Assembly: GCF_026914265.1 (NCBI RefSeq) | Contig: NC_069136.1 | Coordinates: 36,377,406-36,441,405 of the forward strand | Origin: Mya arenaria | Lineage: Eukaryota; Mollusca; Bivalvia; Myida; Myidae | Direction: 5' to 3' | Length of the DNA stretch: 64,000 bases | Shown here: one piece after another, positions 44,350-57,620 of the stretch | How positions within the stretch are numbered: position 1 is the first letter of the stretch | Layout of the letters: each line of letters begins with the position of its first letter | The notes under the pieces: generated by a model | The model's database searches: none | The model's input: only the letters and a program-made list of their open reading frames with translations | What the model was told of the DNA's origin: nothing | Made by a program: the position numbers and the translations under genes

Positions 44350-45050
44350 TACACACACTGAATATGCGTTTTAGGATATTCGAATATTTCATCAGACAAT
44401 TGTAAATCTCTCTATGCATACATTAAAACCCACAGCCAATGTTTTGTCTTTCCAAAAGCGCGGGAGGCTAGTTTTTGAATTCGAAGACTTATTTCAAAAC
44501 GCATTTCTATATATACGCATTGGAGCATGACATTTCTTCATACAGATTCATGAGTTAAGGAAATAATTGACAGATCTACAAGTAGGAGAGGATTAGAGTA
44601 AAATTCACACATAGTGTCCTGTCTATATAAAGTGATCTCTTTGGTGTGAGCCTCTCTCCTCCGAACATGCGGGGCTTTGTTACCGTTAGCAAAAGTCCCC
44701 CGTGTCCATGCCTCTCCCACCCCGCTACCACATTTCCAAAAGATATGTAAGGGCCCATCTCTAACAAGAGAGAACGACTAGTTTACATATCGGATGGTTC
44801 TAAACATTTACCTGATTCTCTATTTCATTTCTGCCTTACTTTATGTGTCACGGGATTAAAACCAAAGGTGACTGTTGTTTAGTTTCCTATTAAAGATTGG
44901 CCGAAAGAGCGGTCAACGTTTTGAGGCGGAATAATCGGAGTCGTGAAAAGTACATTGATTAAGAAATGTGGTCATATTTGTCATCAAGATTAGGTGTAGG
45001 AGAAGGTCGAACATTGATTTATTTCTATTGTTATAAATGCAGAATCAACA
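44350..45050. other. Non-coding stretch
   Basis: No gene seen. A short palindrome-free AT-rich region with a pyrimidine-rich patch (about 44650-44740). Nothing recognisable. Confidence 0.35.
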
Positions 45051-45054
45051 GGGT

Positions 45055-45248
45055 GGCGATGATGATGATTATGTTGACGATGACGACGACGAGAATGACG
45101 ACGACGACGATGACGATGATGGATGCTGATCAAGATGATGATGACGATGATGCTGCTGCTGCTGCCCATTGATAATGATGATGATGATGGTGGTGGTGTT
45201 GGTGTTGGTGTTGGTGACGATGATGATGATGATTATGTTGATGTTTCT

Positions 45249-45279
<31 letters not shown>

Positions 45280-45319
45280 ATGGTGATGGTGGTGGTGGTG
45301 GTGGTGGTGGTGGTGGTGG

Positions 45320-45390
<71 letters not shown>
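45055..45390 (+). repeat. Compound trinucleotide repeat (GAT, GGT, GCT)
   Basis: Long runs of GAT/ATG with interspersed GGT (about 45285-45320) and GCT blocks (about 45151-45166 and 45250-45262). The longest pure GAT run is about 45320-45387. Open frames of poly-Asp, poly-Met and poly-His in the various frames are products of the repeat. Confidence 0.95.
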
Positions 45391-45529
45391 CATTATCTAG
45401 AAAACACAATTGACAACATGGATCAGACTGTCAGACAGGTGTCATCTTACGTACTAAGGCTTTCGAGAAAAAACCGCACCAACGTCTCAACTCAAGTTAT
45501 AACATAATGGAGTACGTACTAACATGGAC

Positions 45530-45790
45530 AGTTGGACAAGCAGCTTCATGGAGGGCCGCAGTTACCACGTGAACCTTGAAGGGGGTATATCTACAAAGGC
45601 ACCAGTACGATCCGGAGCGTCACAGGTCCACTGCTTTTCCTTAAGTAATTCAATGACTTGAATGATCTATTTTTTAACCAAACGAAAGTCTCTTTGTAGA
45701 TGACTGTGTGCTCTATCGACACATCAAATCTGAGGAAGATGACCATACACTTCAAGAATACATGGATGGCCTCAAATACTCAGTCCAATA
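45530..45790 (+). mobile_element. LINE reverse transcriptase scrap
   Basis: Conceptual reading gives FLEGRSYHVNLEGG, KAPVRSGASQVH (a decayed GVPQGS motif), and FVDDCVLYRHIKSEEDDHTL, close to the FADDCVLYRxI motif of CR1/L2/RTE-type reverse transcriptases. Frames are broken. It follows the trinucleotide repeat and lies upstream of LSM5. Confidence 0.6.
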
Positions 45791-46036
45791 TTGTACCTAT
45801 TTTAAACTTTATGCTTTTATTTCCAGGTCACCAGCTCTTTGTTATGTTTTGATATGTTATTTATGTTTACTGTTCGTGTCGGAAAGTAGCTCATTGGACT
45901 AATGTTTCTTGTTGACATATAACCGATATTAATTAAATCGTGTACCCTGTATTTTGATCGTAACGAAGTGCCCCGATTGCTTGAAAGCCGTTATTACAAA
46001 GCCGGTTTGACTGAGTACATCAATCGCCTCTTAACA

Positions 46037-49000
46037 ATGACGACTTTCACAAATCCATCTCAACTTTTGCCATTAGGTAAGCATTTCTGTAATGTGTACT
46101 TATTTATCGTGTTCCTAACTATTGAAAAAAGCGATTGAAAGTAAAATAGTTCACATGTTTTGATATTAAACAAGATTTTGTTCTTGGTTTGATTGAAAAA
46201 AATGCAACCTGTTCATCTAGATCAATAAGGGGCTTATAACAAACTATTCAAACTCTTGCACATTTAAGAACATACTTTTTTAAATCAATTATTATGTCAT
46301 ATAAATTGATGATTACTCTTTTTTTATAATATCCTGACTGAAATAAAACTGGAATGGATGTTTTTAGTCCTGACCATATAAGCCTGAATATAGTGTTTTA
46401 GCTAAAGCGGAATGGAAGGGCGGCCCGCCCTGCCCTTTTTTTACCCCGCCCCATTGCCCCTTTTTACACGCACTGTCATATTTTTCCCGCCCCCTTGCGC
46501 CCTTCTGGCCATTCAGATCGTTGTTTATCACCCTTTAAGTATTTCATTGGTCAATGTCGCCATTTCCTAATCTGTCACAGATCAGTGCGTGCTAAGGCAC
46601 ACGACCGTCATCACCCGAGTCTGATTAACGGTAATTCACGCTTATAATCAGGGTGCTAATTGCTGTCCATTATGACACATTATTCCTTGTCTGAGGCGTC
46701 AAAGTTGTACTTCTAAATGTCGATCTTTGATGCCGATGTTGTTACAATTTAATTAATTTAGCCACTTATAATCGTTAATCTCTTAATCACATAATTCGGT
46801 CGTCTATCATCCAATTATCGAAACGTCCCATGTTAACCAATCAGAGAAGACACTGGTCAAATGATAAAAAGTTTGTTAAATTGCGATAGAAAAAGCAAAG
46901 AAATGATGAAAAATGTTGTCAAGCATTAGTAAACAATTGATACTTGCAGTGTAAAAACAAGGCACACTTTTTAGAACATTGTTTCGTTTGAAGCAGACAG
47001 TCATTGAAAAACAGACGGTGGCGCTAAGAAAATCAAATTCTTGACTTCATGACCAATATTTGATAGTATTTATGTTGAATATTCAAAATGAAAATTTGTT
47101 TTGTAATCTCAAAACTGTCTTATTTGCTTTATATAGCGCTTACTTACAGTATTTTCCTCATTTGTACTATGTTTAAAAGTAGAAGATTCGGCGAGTCACC
47201 GCCATTTTGTTATAACATTTTTTGGAGTTTATTTCTCGATTTTTAAGTTCTATTATTAAGTATTAGTGAGTTTTTCATGAAGGATAGAGATTTTAAATGT
47301 CATTTTGTTTTAAAATTTCAGCATATTGAAATGTATTTAACCAAAGACAAATAAACAACAGCAAAGCTGAATGTGACATTCGTACCCTATCCTGATCGTA
47401 CCAAACAAGATTCGGCCCCTGCACTTAAATGTTTTTAACAGCTCATATATATATTCTGATTGTTTCAAATGGTATTTTTTTTAAATGTCTTATTTTTTAT
47501 TTTAGACAATTTTTGGAGGTCAATTATACATTGCAAAAAGGAGACTATAGTCAAGTACACTTTTGAAAAAGAACACTTTTTTTTAACATTCCATCTAGTA
47601 AAAGCAATCAAAGTAAATGTTAATTTAATTATGTTTGTGGCATGTCACAATATTTATCTCAAGTTTTACCATAAGTATCTCTTCTCCTTAAAGTCTACCC
47701 ACTTCTCCCTAATTTGACTGGTGGGAGAAGTGACATCTCCCCAAAAAATCAGACAACAACCCGAGATGGTAAAGAAAGTGTCTGAAGTGAAAATGAACAA
47801 GAAAGAAAAATTCTGTAGGGATATTACTGCAATGTGTGCATGAACTTGCATGTACTTTGATAAGGTACATGGTTGTTTTACAACAATACAAAGCTAATAT
47901 TGTGCGCATTATTTTCCCATTTAAGAAAGCACCATGCCCCTATTTTGGACCACCCTGCCCTTTTTTGGCCCACCCTGCCCTTTTTAATTACTGGCTAAAA
48001 CACTACTGAATATATGTTACATGAAAATATTTTAATAGTTTGTTGTTAGATTAAAAGATATGAACTGTGACACATCTGACTAAATATATATACGTGTTCT
48101 AAACATAACCTATATTTTATGTTAGTGCTAACTGATATTTTTATTTCAGAGTTGGTGGACAAATGTATTGGGTCTCGGATTCACATTATCATGAAAAATG
48201 ACAAGGAGATTGTAGGGATTCTACTCGGGTTTGACGATTATGTCAGTATCCTTTTGTGAAGATATGAGCATATATGTTCATTTAGGACATTCATATATCA
48301 GATATTTCCAATGCAGTTGGTCTACTGTCCCTAAACTATTAGTTATAACTACGGTAACCTAGAACCATCAATAGGGCATCAGTCACACAAATTGGCAACA
48401 ATAAACAATGTTGCCAATGGAATTATTGGACTTTTCTGCTTACTATCTGTATATGTTTAGTATTATTTCAAATGTAATGCACAATTTATATCCTGTATTC
48501 TATAAGTTCATATTAAATCTTATTGACTGACATCATGGTCAACTTATTTTTGTTAGAATATTTTGTGTGTATCTGGTTAATGGTATTTGTAAATAGCTTT
48601 TGGCTGTACTGGCTTTTAAATGAGCATTTAAAAAGATACAGGCAAAAACCGTTTATAATAAATAATAGTAAAATTATATAGTGAAAAAAATATTTCTGAA
48701 ATTCAGCCTGGTAAAATTTTGTATGGACTTGTGAAACTTTCAAGATTACAAACGCCACAGGTGTAATTGCTGTTTTGTTTAACTTGTCTTCCCCTACTTG
48801 TTATAAGTTTAACATTACCTAGAACGCACTGAATTTAGACTTGAAAGAAAATTGCCACTAATCAATATGCTCCTTAACCAACCAAAGATATGGTATTGGA
48901 GGACGTTATAGAGTTGTGAGTATATTTTAATCAGTTTTATATAGTGATGTTCCGATGATTGATTATAATTGAAAATCGATTGGTTGGGCCTGAAATCAGA

Positions 49001-50776
49001 GACAATCGATTGTATTTGGTTATAATCGATCATCGAAAAAAAAATTGAAAAAAACATAAGTAAGAAGAAGAAGAAGAAAGTGTTCAGACGTTATCTTTAA
49101 CAAAATGGCAGATGAAAGCCACAATGAGCAAGTAAAAATGAACTATTTTTTATACAACACTTAATTACTTCAATCATAGACGTAACATATATGCATATAG
49201 TGATTAAGAGTTTAATAATGTGCATGAATAAAACTTCACTTTAGGTTTTATCTAGTATTTAAAAAAAACGATTGTACTATGATAGATAATCGGTTACTTC
49301 AGTCGGTTACTTGAGTGGAACCGATTATCGATTGTAAAATTGGAACTGATTCCCAACACTAGTTTTATACCTTGCCAGTAACACTTTTATACAGTTGTTT
49401 TATGTTAAGTTTCACTGTTGCAATAAATAGTGTGAATAGTTAAAAAGAGTGCATAAGACAACTGAATTATTATTAAACAGGTACATTCATTGGTTTGGTT
49501 TAAGTTTGCCAAAATGTTAATTGATTGGTCAATATTTATCCAGTTATTACTGTTGACCAGTAATTAGTCAAAAGATAATATCTTTCATCTTCATCATTTC
49601 ATAAAGACACAAAATCAGGAATTTTACCATTTATACACAAGTGCACACATGTATATCAGGGCCCACAACTCTGGCTGTAACAATTGAGTGATTTCTTAAT
49701 TAAAAAAATAATACTGACAAAATGACATAATCTGGATAAACATTCTTGTTCTGTTTATTTAAAATGAATATCATGATTACAATTTGTGACTATATATGCT
49801 GATTAAATGCAAAAAGAAAACAAGTTACCAGTATGTTTCAAACATATTATCTTGGAATTTACACAATGACCTGGCATTGGCCATTTATAAATTTATCTAT
49901 AATAGTTATTGCACCAACTACTGGAAATTATACTCAAGTGCAAAGATAATTTAAAAGCAAGGGTTGATGGTGAAGTTACCTTTGTGTACCAAAACCTCTG
50001 TTCTGCTATATATTTGTTTCCATTCTGATAGGAGAATTAATGTATTGACAAAAACACTGTACAAACATGCATCATACCTTTTGTTTCCCATTTTTAGTGA
50101 GAGTACACCAGAAGGCAGAAGAGTGACGAAGCTCGATCAGATCTTACTCAATGGCAACAACATTACTATGGTCAGTGGCATTGTTTTATCTTTTCATGTA
50201 TGATTTTATCACATGACCTTCCATGTTACGAATGTACCGGTAATGAAACAATTACATGTTTTCTAGTATTTCACCAATGTGATTTTTTATGAATTGAAAT
50301 TATATTTAGCCCTTAGTAATGTGTCCAACTTTTTACAAAAAAACGATTTAAACCTTGGATGTTTTTTTTTATTTCTCGCTATTTAAGAGAACATTGGGAA
50401 GACCTTTAAGGCTCGGATTACAACTATTCCCAAACTCATTTTGTAACTTTTCGTATCAAATAGCAAATTTAAATTATATATGACATTACTAACCTATTCA
50501 GTAAAATGATTGAAAAAGTGAGTTTTTATCAAATTCAGAAAACTCATTTGATAAATTCTTAATTGAATGACTAAATACTCATTTGATATTCAGTCATCTT
50601 ACATGTATTGTACAAGTTATTGCAATGTTAAAAAACACAAAACTTTTTCCAGAAGGTTAGAAACTCACAGTTTCACAGTTAAACTACTGAATGGCAGTGA
50701 AGCACTTAGAATAATAGTCTTGTTTGTGATTTTTTCATTACAGTTGGTGCCAGGAGGGGAAGGACCAGAGTCTTGA
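46037..50776 (+). CDS. LSM5: U6 snRNA-associated Sm-like protein LSm5
   Basis: Five exons, 46037-46076, 48150-48245, 48888-48915 (28 nt), 50098-50170 and 50744-50776, join in phase to 89 residues. The protein begins [20 protein letters not shown], and carries the Sm1 motif ([20 protein letters not shown]) and Sm2 motif ([18 protein letters not shown]), ending GGEGPES. Length and sequence closely match animal LSM5. It is one of seven subunits of the LSm2-8 ring (nuclear, binds the U6 snRNA 3' end, splicing) and the LSm1-7 ring (cytoplasmic mRNA decay). Exon 3 is a microexon whose acceptor (CCAACCAAAG) has a weak pyrimidine tract. Intron 1 carries a 1.6-kb mobile element. AATAAA at 51488 may be a poly(A) signal. 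Confidence 0.95.
46392..48004. repeat. 1.6-kb non-autonomous hAT-like element in LSM5 intron 1
   Basis: Ends are AGTGTTTTAGC and GCTAAAACACT, inverted. CTGAATAT flanks both sides (46384-46391 and 48006-48013), an 8-bp duplication typical of hAT elements. GC-rich subterminal motifs (CGCCCTGCCCTTTTTTT on the left; CACCCTGCCCTTTTTTGG twice on the right) are in direct orientation. The interior is AT-rich with no transposase seen. Confidence 0.75.
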
Positions 50777-52336
50777 TCCATATGCCTTTTTTCTGGAAGA
50801 AATCATGTGCTTTGAGCAATTAGTGCTGAGCTGTTTCATGGCAGTAAAATATTGCTGTTAAATATCAACTTTATAAAATGTAAAAATTTTCGACTATAAA
50901 ATTCCTCAACAAAATTGAAGATTAAATTATATTTTGTTGAATGTAAATTAGGTCCAATCGTGTAAACACCGGCATCTAACAAATATTTTTTTTATGATTG
51001 CAGATTTCTTGGTTTTCAATTTTGTTGAAAACTTACAAAATAACGAATTCTCTTAACTTGAAAGTGCTGTTTTATGAACTATATGGCAAAGTGCAAGATG
51101 GACTAAATTCCATATGAATATAGATACTGTAATGTCTGTCATGTGCCATGCCCTCTACTTTTCTTTAAAGTTTCGCAATCTCAAGCTGGCAGCTGGACAG
51201 TGTTCTTGTTTAAAAAAAATAATCACTGTATCATGCTATTTTGTATTCTTATTTTCATTTTGTTTAATTAACTACCATCAAGTTCAGAATATTGTAATAT
51301 GTTACAAATTAGAATGGTTTATGTAATTAAAACAGGAATTATAAGTTTTTGGCATAACATTTTTTTCTCTCCAAGAAATGCCTTTGACAATGTGTTTGTT
51401 TTTTCATTAAAAATCATGTCTGTAAATGATTAAACTTATCATCCATCTATATCATTTGTGTACATAGTTAATGTTGTATCTTTAAGGAATAAATATAAAG
51501 ATAATGTATTTACTTTTTCTATCTACAAAGTAAATGTTGACCCATATTGAAGAGTCATCCTGCAAGCAAAGTTTTATCCTGATAATGAAATTAATCTTAT
51601 TATGGGCCCCATCTTATTTTATGACTGTTTTTTTTAATCAATATACATGTATCTTAAAGTTGTGTTTGTCAGTACATTTAACATCGTTTATTTTATTTTG
51701 CAAGCAAAATGATTATTTATCTTATCACCAACATAATGTCTCGCGTCATTGAAATTGATCTGATGTTCACTGTATAACTCGTAACTTAATCGCTGCCTGC
51801 CAGCCATATCCAATCCGAAACCATGGTTCACTTGTAAACAACTGTTAATTATATAACCAGGCTTTTTTTATTTCCAATTTTTAATCAACACGCAAGAAAA
51901 AAACCTTGGAAGCAATAATTATTTATGTAAGAGTTAAGAAGTGCCCCTATAAAAAAAAAAATTATCGATGTAATATCCTGATTAATGTCCTAAGACGTTA
52001 TACCAGAAAAAGTTATTTCAGAAATTAGGTCCCTGGATTTATACCAGCTTGGTCTGCATATATATCTCCCTGTTACTGATCAAACAATCAAGAGTTATTT
52101 ATAGACTTTGAATATGTCGTGATACATATTTTGTGTGGCCAATCATGCTTTGGACCAATGAGAAGGTTATACAATTGTTTGTTGTACACACGTTGATAAT
52201 ATGGCCCCTATATGTCTCTTCAACCTCTCAGAATTTATATGTATGGTTTACATTGTCAGAATTCTTCATGTTTATCTTGGCTTCAAGTGGATTGCGAAGT
52301 AATTTCAATTTTTTCAATTGTATTAACATTTTTTTC
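50777..52336. other. 3' region of LSM5 and intergenic DNA
   Basis: Contains the probable LSM5 3' UTR (to about 51510 if AATAAA at 51488 is used). No further gene or repeat was recognised before the minisatellite. Confidence 0.4.
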
Positions 52337-53136
52337 TGACTGATACTGCCACCTATCGTTAGCATTGTTATCAGTTGAGCCATCTACGGCTAACATTGAT
52401 TAAGGTCTCAATTGATACTGCCACCTATGGTAAGCATTAGTTCCAATCTCAACTGAAACTGCCAGTTATGGCTAGCATTATTTTCAGTCTCAACTGATTC
52501 TGCCACCAATGGCTAGCATCGATTCCAGTCTCAACTGGTACTGCCACCTATAGCTAGCATTGATTCCAGTCTCAACTGATACTGCCACCTATGGCTCGCA
52601 TCGCTTCCAGTCTCAACTGGTACTGCCACCTATGGCTAGCATTATTTTTAGTCTCAACTGGTACTGCCACCTATGGCTAGCATTATTTTTAGTCTCAACT
52701 GGTACTGCCACCTATAGCTAGCATCGATTCCAGTCTCAGCTGGTACTGCCACCTATAGCTAGCATCGCTTCCAGTCTCAACTGGTACTGCCACCTATGGC
52801 TAGCATTATTTTTAGTATCAACTGGTACTGCCACCTATGGCTAGCATAGCTTCCAGTCTCAACTGGTACTGCCACCTATGGCTAGCATCGACTCCAGTCT
52901 TAACTGGTACTGCATTGACTCCAGTCTCAACTGATACTGCCACCTATGGATAGCATAGACTCCAGTCTCAACTGATACTGCCACCTATGGCAAGCATCGA
53001 TTCCAGTCTCAACTGATACTGCCACCTATGGCTAGCATTGATTCCAGTCTCAATTGATACTTCCACCTATGGCTAGCATTGATTCCAGTCTCAACTGATA
53101 CTGCCACCTATGGCTAGCATTAATTCCAGTCTCAAA
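52337..53136 (+). repeat. 41-bp minisatellite, about 19-20 units
   Basis: Unit ACTGATACTGCCACCTATGG, CTAGCATTGATTCCAGTCTCA, with a regular 41-base spacing (for example TGCCACC at 52501, 52542, 52583). Outer units are more diverged than inner ones, and one unit near 52910 is shortened. Each unit carries a CTAGC core. Non-coding. Confidence 0.9.
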
Positions 53137-56055
53137 CAAGAGCTAAGAATAAAAGTAAAAGACAACAACAAATTTCTTGCACATTTTATTTATATGAGAG
53201 AATGTGATCTAACACACTATAGTCACCAGACGTAATCGAAATTAAAGCTTTTCAGATGATAACAGATATATATAACAAATAAATATACACGAGTTATTTG
53301 ATATACATGTTGAATATGTATGAAGGGCTAAATAATTTGAAGAATAACATGAGGAAAATTAATATAAACGGACATACTAGCATGTGTTGGCAAGTATTAA
53401 GTTGACATACAAGCCGGCAAATTACATTGCAGTCTGCAATATGTCTTTATGTGATAAAAGCAGCATTTTTTTTATTATAAAATACAATCATATCTGAACT
53501 ATTTTAATAAGCCTGTGTGCTTAAAATTTTGATAGAATAGTGGAACTAAGCAAGCCATTACATCAATTCGAAACTTCTTAAAACTTTGTAATATTGTTAG
53601 TCATATTTTTTTCAAATAGCCTGTTATACATAAATTATTTTGTGTAAAAAGCTGGTATTTTACTTTTTCGCGTACTCATTTTATATTGAATATTAGTACA
53701 GAAAATATAAAAGAAGAGAAAACTAAATTAGCACCTCTAAACATAGAAAAAATCTAACAAAGAATTGTTAATATACTATTCAAATTTTGCCACGTATCAC
53801 CTGCAACTATTTTGGTAAGATAATATTCATCTTTTTTAAGAAACTGAGCTTCATTAGACAATCATTTCCACACTTGATGGTCTGTATGTGAAAAACGTTA
53901 GTATGAAGTTGTGAATAATCATAGTGTTTATCTCCCTTTGTTAAACATGTGTAACACTGATGGCTCCCCTTTGAATGTGGGTTCAGTATATTGTCTATTA
54001 CTATGCTTTGGATAAAAAAAATACCAATAAAAATTCATGCCAGTAGAGCATAGGCCCCCTTGGGCTTCTTGTTATATTTGTCATACAGGACCAAATGGCA
54101 CTGAAAATAAGGTAAACCAAAAAGTTTTTTAACTATTTCATGTATCTTAGTTGTGGTCCTTGGGATCATCCAATGATACTCACATAGAAAAGATTGTAGT
54201 AAAATTTCTTCAGATCCTTATCATGTTATTCTTTACAAAAGAAACACATAAGTCCAAACAGTCTATAATCTAAAGTCAGAATAAGACATTTAATATAGTA
54301 TAGTAGCCAGTATTTTAATAGTTTCAATAGCCGAAATTACTCCCAAAAAGTGATTACTTTATGAGGATAACGTTAGTTTCAGATCTGCAGGTAATCTTAA
54401 GCAAAATTTGAGTAGAATAATATCATTTTTCTTCATATAAGAATATCACTTGGTAGTAATTTTTGTTATTTCAAAATGATCAATATCTCATGTTTTCTTT
54501 CATACAGGAAAGAGACTTCTTTTTAACTATTCTTTAAAAGATCAATCATCGTTCTTCATAATACTAACGCATTTCCAAAAAATATTTTGGCAAATGATAT
54601 GATAAATACTTCTTCCTTAGTTACAAGTACGCACCAAATATTCTCTAGAAAATATATTGCTAAAAATAAAATATACCCGCAGTTTTGTACCAGTCAATTC
54701 TGTTGCTCGTTATGTTAAAAAGAGCGAAATACATACATGTAATTATAAACACAATTTAAAAGAAGTCCCTAAATAATATTTATGAGATAACAAAGCAAAA
54801 TGATATACAATCAAAATCAATTCCAACAGTAACAGTGGTTCACAATAGTTATTGAGTCAGCTCTGAGAAACAGTCTTAAAACTCAAAACGTTAGTTTGGT
54901 AAACTAGAGCAACGCATGGAGCCCCAAAACTTGTCTGTTGATGCTTTTTCAATCAAAGAAGGGATATAACTCAACAATTTTTAAATTAAGAGTAATGAGC
55001 CTTGTTTTACAAATGTATATTTTCTATGGCAGCATAATTACAAATTTTCATTTGAAATATTTTGAATGTTTTTTAAGTTATGCCAAAAGCTGATTATTTT
55101 GCTGATGCCAACAACAATTCTAACAGATACCAGGGCTATGAGAATACCTCAGCTTTTTTTCTTAAAAAAAAAATCGAACAGACGCACTTTAAATCTCTTC
55201 AAACTCTCATAATTGATCAACAACTACGATTATTGTAAAGCACTAGCACACTATTTCTGTTGTAAGAATACAAGCCCATAAATGTCTGTTAAGGCATTTA
55301 ACTGTTCCTTTCAAAGTCATGCCATTCCTTTAAATTATGCAATGTCACTCTAACATGACTTTGAATGACTAGCTCATGTAAATCTGATCAAAATTAAAAA
55401 TTTAACAATCAAGGATGATAACATTCAAAATTAATCCTGATTACATGATCAAGAGATTTCAATTTCAGTCTGTCGTACAGATGATAAGATGGGTTTTTTC
55501 GCTGGACTATTGCATTATCAATAGTAAGAAATACCTTGAAATGGTTATACATGGCTTTGAAAAACGTTTCAACAGGTATACAAGCCTGCTTTGGGTTAGA
55601 ATCTCATATGCAAACTAAATTTCAAAGATTGGGATCATCCCTCTGACCGTTTGTCCATCTTTCCTTAGACTATTATAGGATGAATGATCTGATTCATTAT
55701 TGTTATCAAAATGTAAGAAAAAGTATAATTACAACAAAAATTTCAACATTTTAACGAAGAGTGAGAACAAATGTATACAAAATGTATATTTACACAGATC
55801 TGTTTACAAAACTACACAACAATGACAAGAACAATAAATTAAAAGCACCAGAATTACGCTTTGGGGTCACAATAGATGTGAAGTTTACATACATGTCAAA
55901 TTTCTTCATTTATGCATTAATTCACAAAAGACAGGAATACAAAATTCAACAGCTGAGGTGAGTTTCTGATAAATTTATTTTTTATACTAAAATGTCATTA
56001 TTATCTAAATTCTACATGGCGGTCTTGGTCAGAGTTATATGTATAATAGTGTGTG
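53137..56055. other. Gene-free AT-rich stretch
   Basis: No exon recognised. An AATAAA on the minus strand (about 53186) could serve a long 3' UTR of the minus-strand arrestin gene, but this is weak. A 38-bp fragment at 54037-54074 (reverse strand of AAGAAGCCCAAGGGGGCC, TATGCTCTACTGGCAT) is the left tip of the repeat seen at 3231 and 30138. Confidence 0.4.
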
Positions 56056-56497
56056 TATACCACGTCATAAATTACGTCATATATACTACATGGGAAGGCA
56101 ACATTTTGCATAAAATATAGACTTAAAACAAAGATAACTTTTCTTTTACTGCATCAATTTAAATAAAACAATGGGCAGTCTATGCCACTTAAAGAGCCCC
56201 GGCTTTGTTTTATTACTGAAGTTTGATTAAGTGATTATTTTACACTTCAACAAACCTGTTTCAAATATGATGTTTTGACAGTGCTCTGTCTATCAGACGA
56301 CTGTATTGTGAATTTTTCGAAGTGTTTGAAGAAACTAAACTCTCGATCAAACTCTGATAAAAACCGAAGGCAGTGCTATGTAAGAGGCGTAGACTGCCCT
56401 ATGTTTCATCTAAAATGGTGAAGAAATAGTGAAGTTATTTTTGTTTTAAGTCTTCATTCGAAGCAAAACATTGCCTTCCGACGTAGCACGTGGTATA
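56056..56497. repeat. Palindromic miniature element, copy 2 (compact form)
   Basis: Inverted outer ends TATACCACGT and ACGTGGTATA. Inner inverted arms GGAAGGCAACATTTTGC, AGACTTAAAACAAAGATAAC and their counterparts near 56432-56485. A single GGCAGTCTATGCC/GGCGTAGACTGCC pair marks where copy 1 (42452-43916) has expanded a minisatellite. Confidence 0.75.
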
Positions 56498-57003
56498 AAC
56501 ACACTGTATAAGGCAGCGCCTGAAACCAGCAAATTTTGAAAGGTCAAAACCTTAGTTTTTCCTTAAAAGTACATGTAATTGAAAGGGACAGCTTTGGCAT
56601 TTCTCAGCCACTTTTGGTTTAAAGAGGCAAGTGTGCAAATCCATCCAGAATCTGTCCATTTATTTTTATCATGAAACTTATACAAGTATTCATTAACAGA
56701 AGATAGCTCATTCATTCTGTTCCAGCACATAATACATAAATAAACATTTATTCACATACACATAATTTGATCAAATATACAATGTATAACGATGAAGATA
56801 CACTATATTTATTGACTTAAAAAACAACAACATGTCATGAATTTATAATATGGAAATATGGATGTTTTGTTATTTCAGAAGCATACATATCTCTTATTTT
56901 TTCTTATGTCCACTAACCAGCTCACACAGCTGTTAAATATCATTAATTTTGAAAATGAAATAAATCAAAATATTCAAATGGTGTTACTTAAAAAGTATTA
57001 CTT

Positions 57004-57140
57004 TTATTCCTCCAAATTAAAGAGCAAGATTAAAAAAAAATTATTCCTCCAAATTTGAGAGCAAAACTGATATTTTTTACTCCTCCAAATTGGAGAGCAA
57101 GACTGATATCTTTATTCCCTCCAAATTGAAGAGCATTAGT
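57004..57140 (+). repeat. 37-bp tandem repeat, four units
   Basis: Units with TATTCCTCCAAATT, GAGAGCAAGACTGATAT begin at spacings of 36-37 bases (CCTCC at about 57009, 57046, 57082 and 57118). Confidence 0.75.
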
Positions 57141-57535
57141 TGACAATACAGAAGTAAAAGGTAAATTATTCATACCATTTTTTTCCGAACCTTTAAAAAA
57201 ATAATTATTAAATTACACTAATCATACATCATTCACCTTATTCTGAGATTGCAATTAAATAAAAATAATCCAATTGCTTTAACTGTAAGTTCTGTACAAA
57301 ACCTGGTCACATACGTATTTGTACCATTATCAAATACAATACAATGATAACATAATAAATTTATGTTCACAGTTGCCTCCACAGTGGCAGAAATAAACTA
57401 TATTTATTTTTTCCTAGCCTATTAGACTATATATACAGAAGATTAAATACATGTCTGTGTGAACATAATTATCGAAGATGTAAAAGCATGGCAGTGCTGT
57501 CCAAGCAAAGCAAGTGATTTCACACGAGGGAAATT

Positions 57536-57620
57536 CTATCCAATGAAAACATTTCCTGAATTTTCTTCGTTTTCTTCATTCTCTGGTGTTGCCTTAATCG
57601 TGCTTCCTCGACGCTTTTTG
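57536..57620 (-). CDS. Candidate alternative last exon of the arrestin gene
   Basis: Minus-strand reading: acceptor TTTCATATCAG, then 85 bases encoding KKRRGSTIKATPENEENEEN and SGNVFIG, then TAG. Its first base completes an AA-split codon to Asn, the same phase as the known last exon at 59693-59789, so the penultimate arrestin exon could splice to either. Using it would replace the AP2-binding segment by a basic then acidic tail. No other gene is available to own it within view. It could also be a chance open segment. Confidence 0.35.

Noticed and set aside
45130-45507. Open frames of poly-His, poly-Asp and poly-Met in the trinucleotide tract
   Set aside because: They are translations of a GAT/GGT/GCT microsatellite in every frame, with no start context, domain or splice support.
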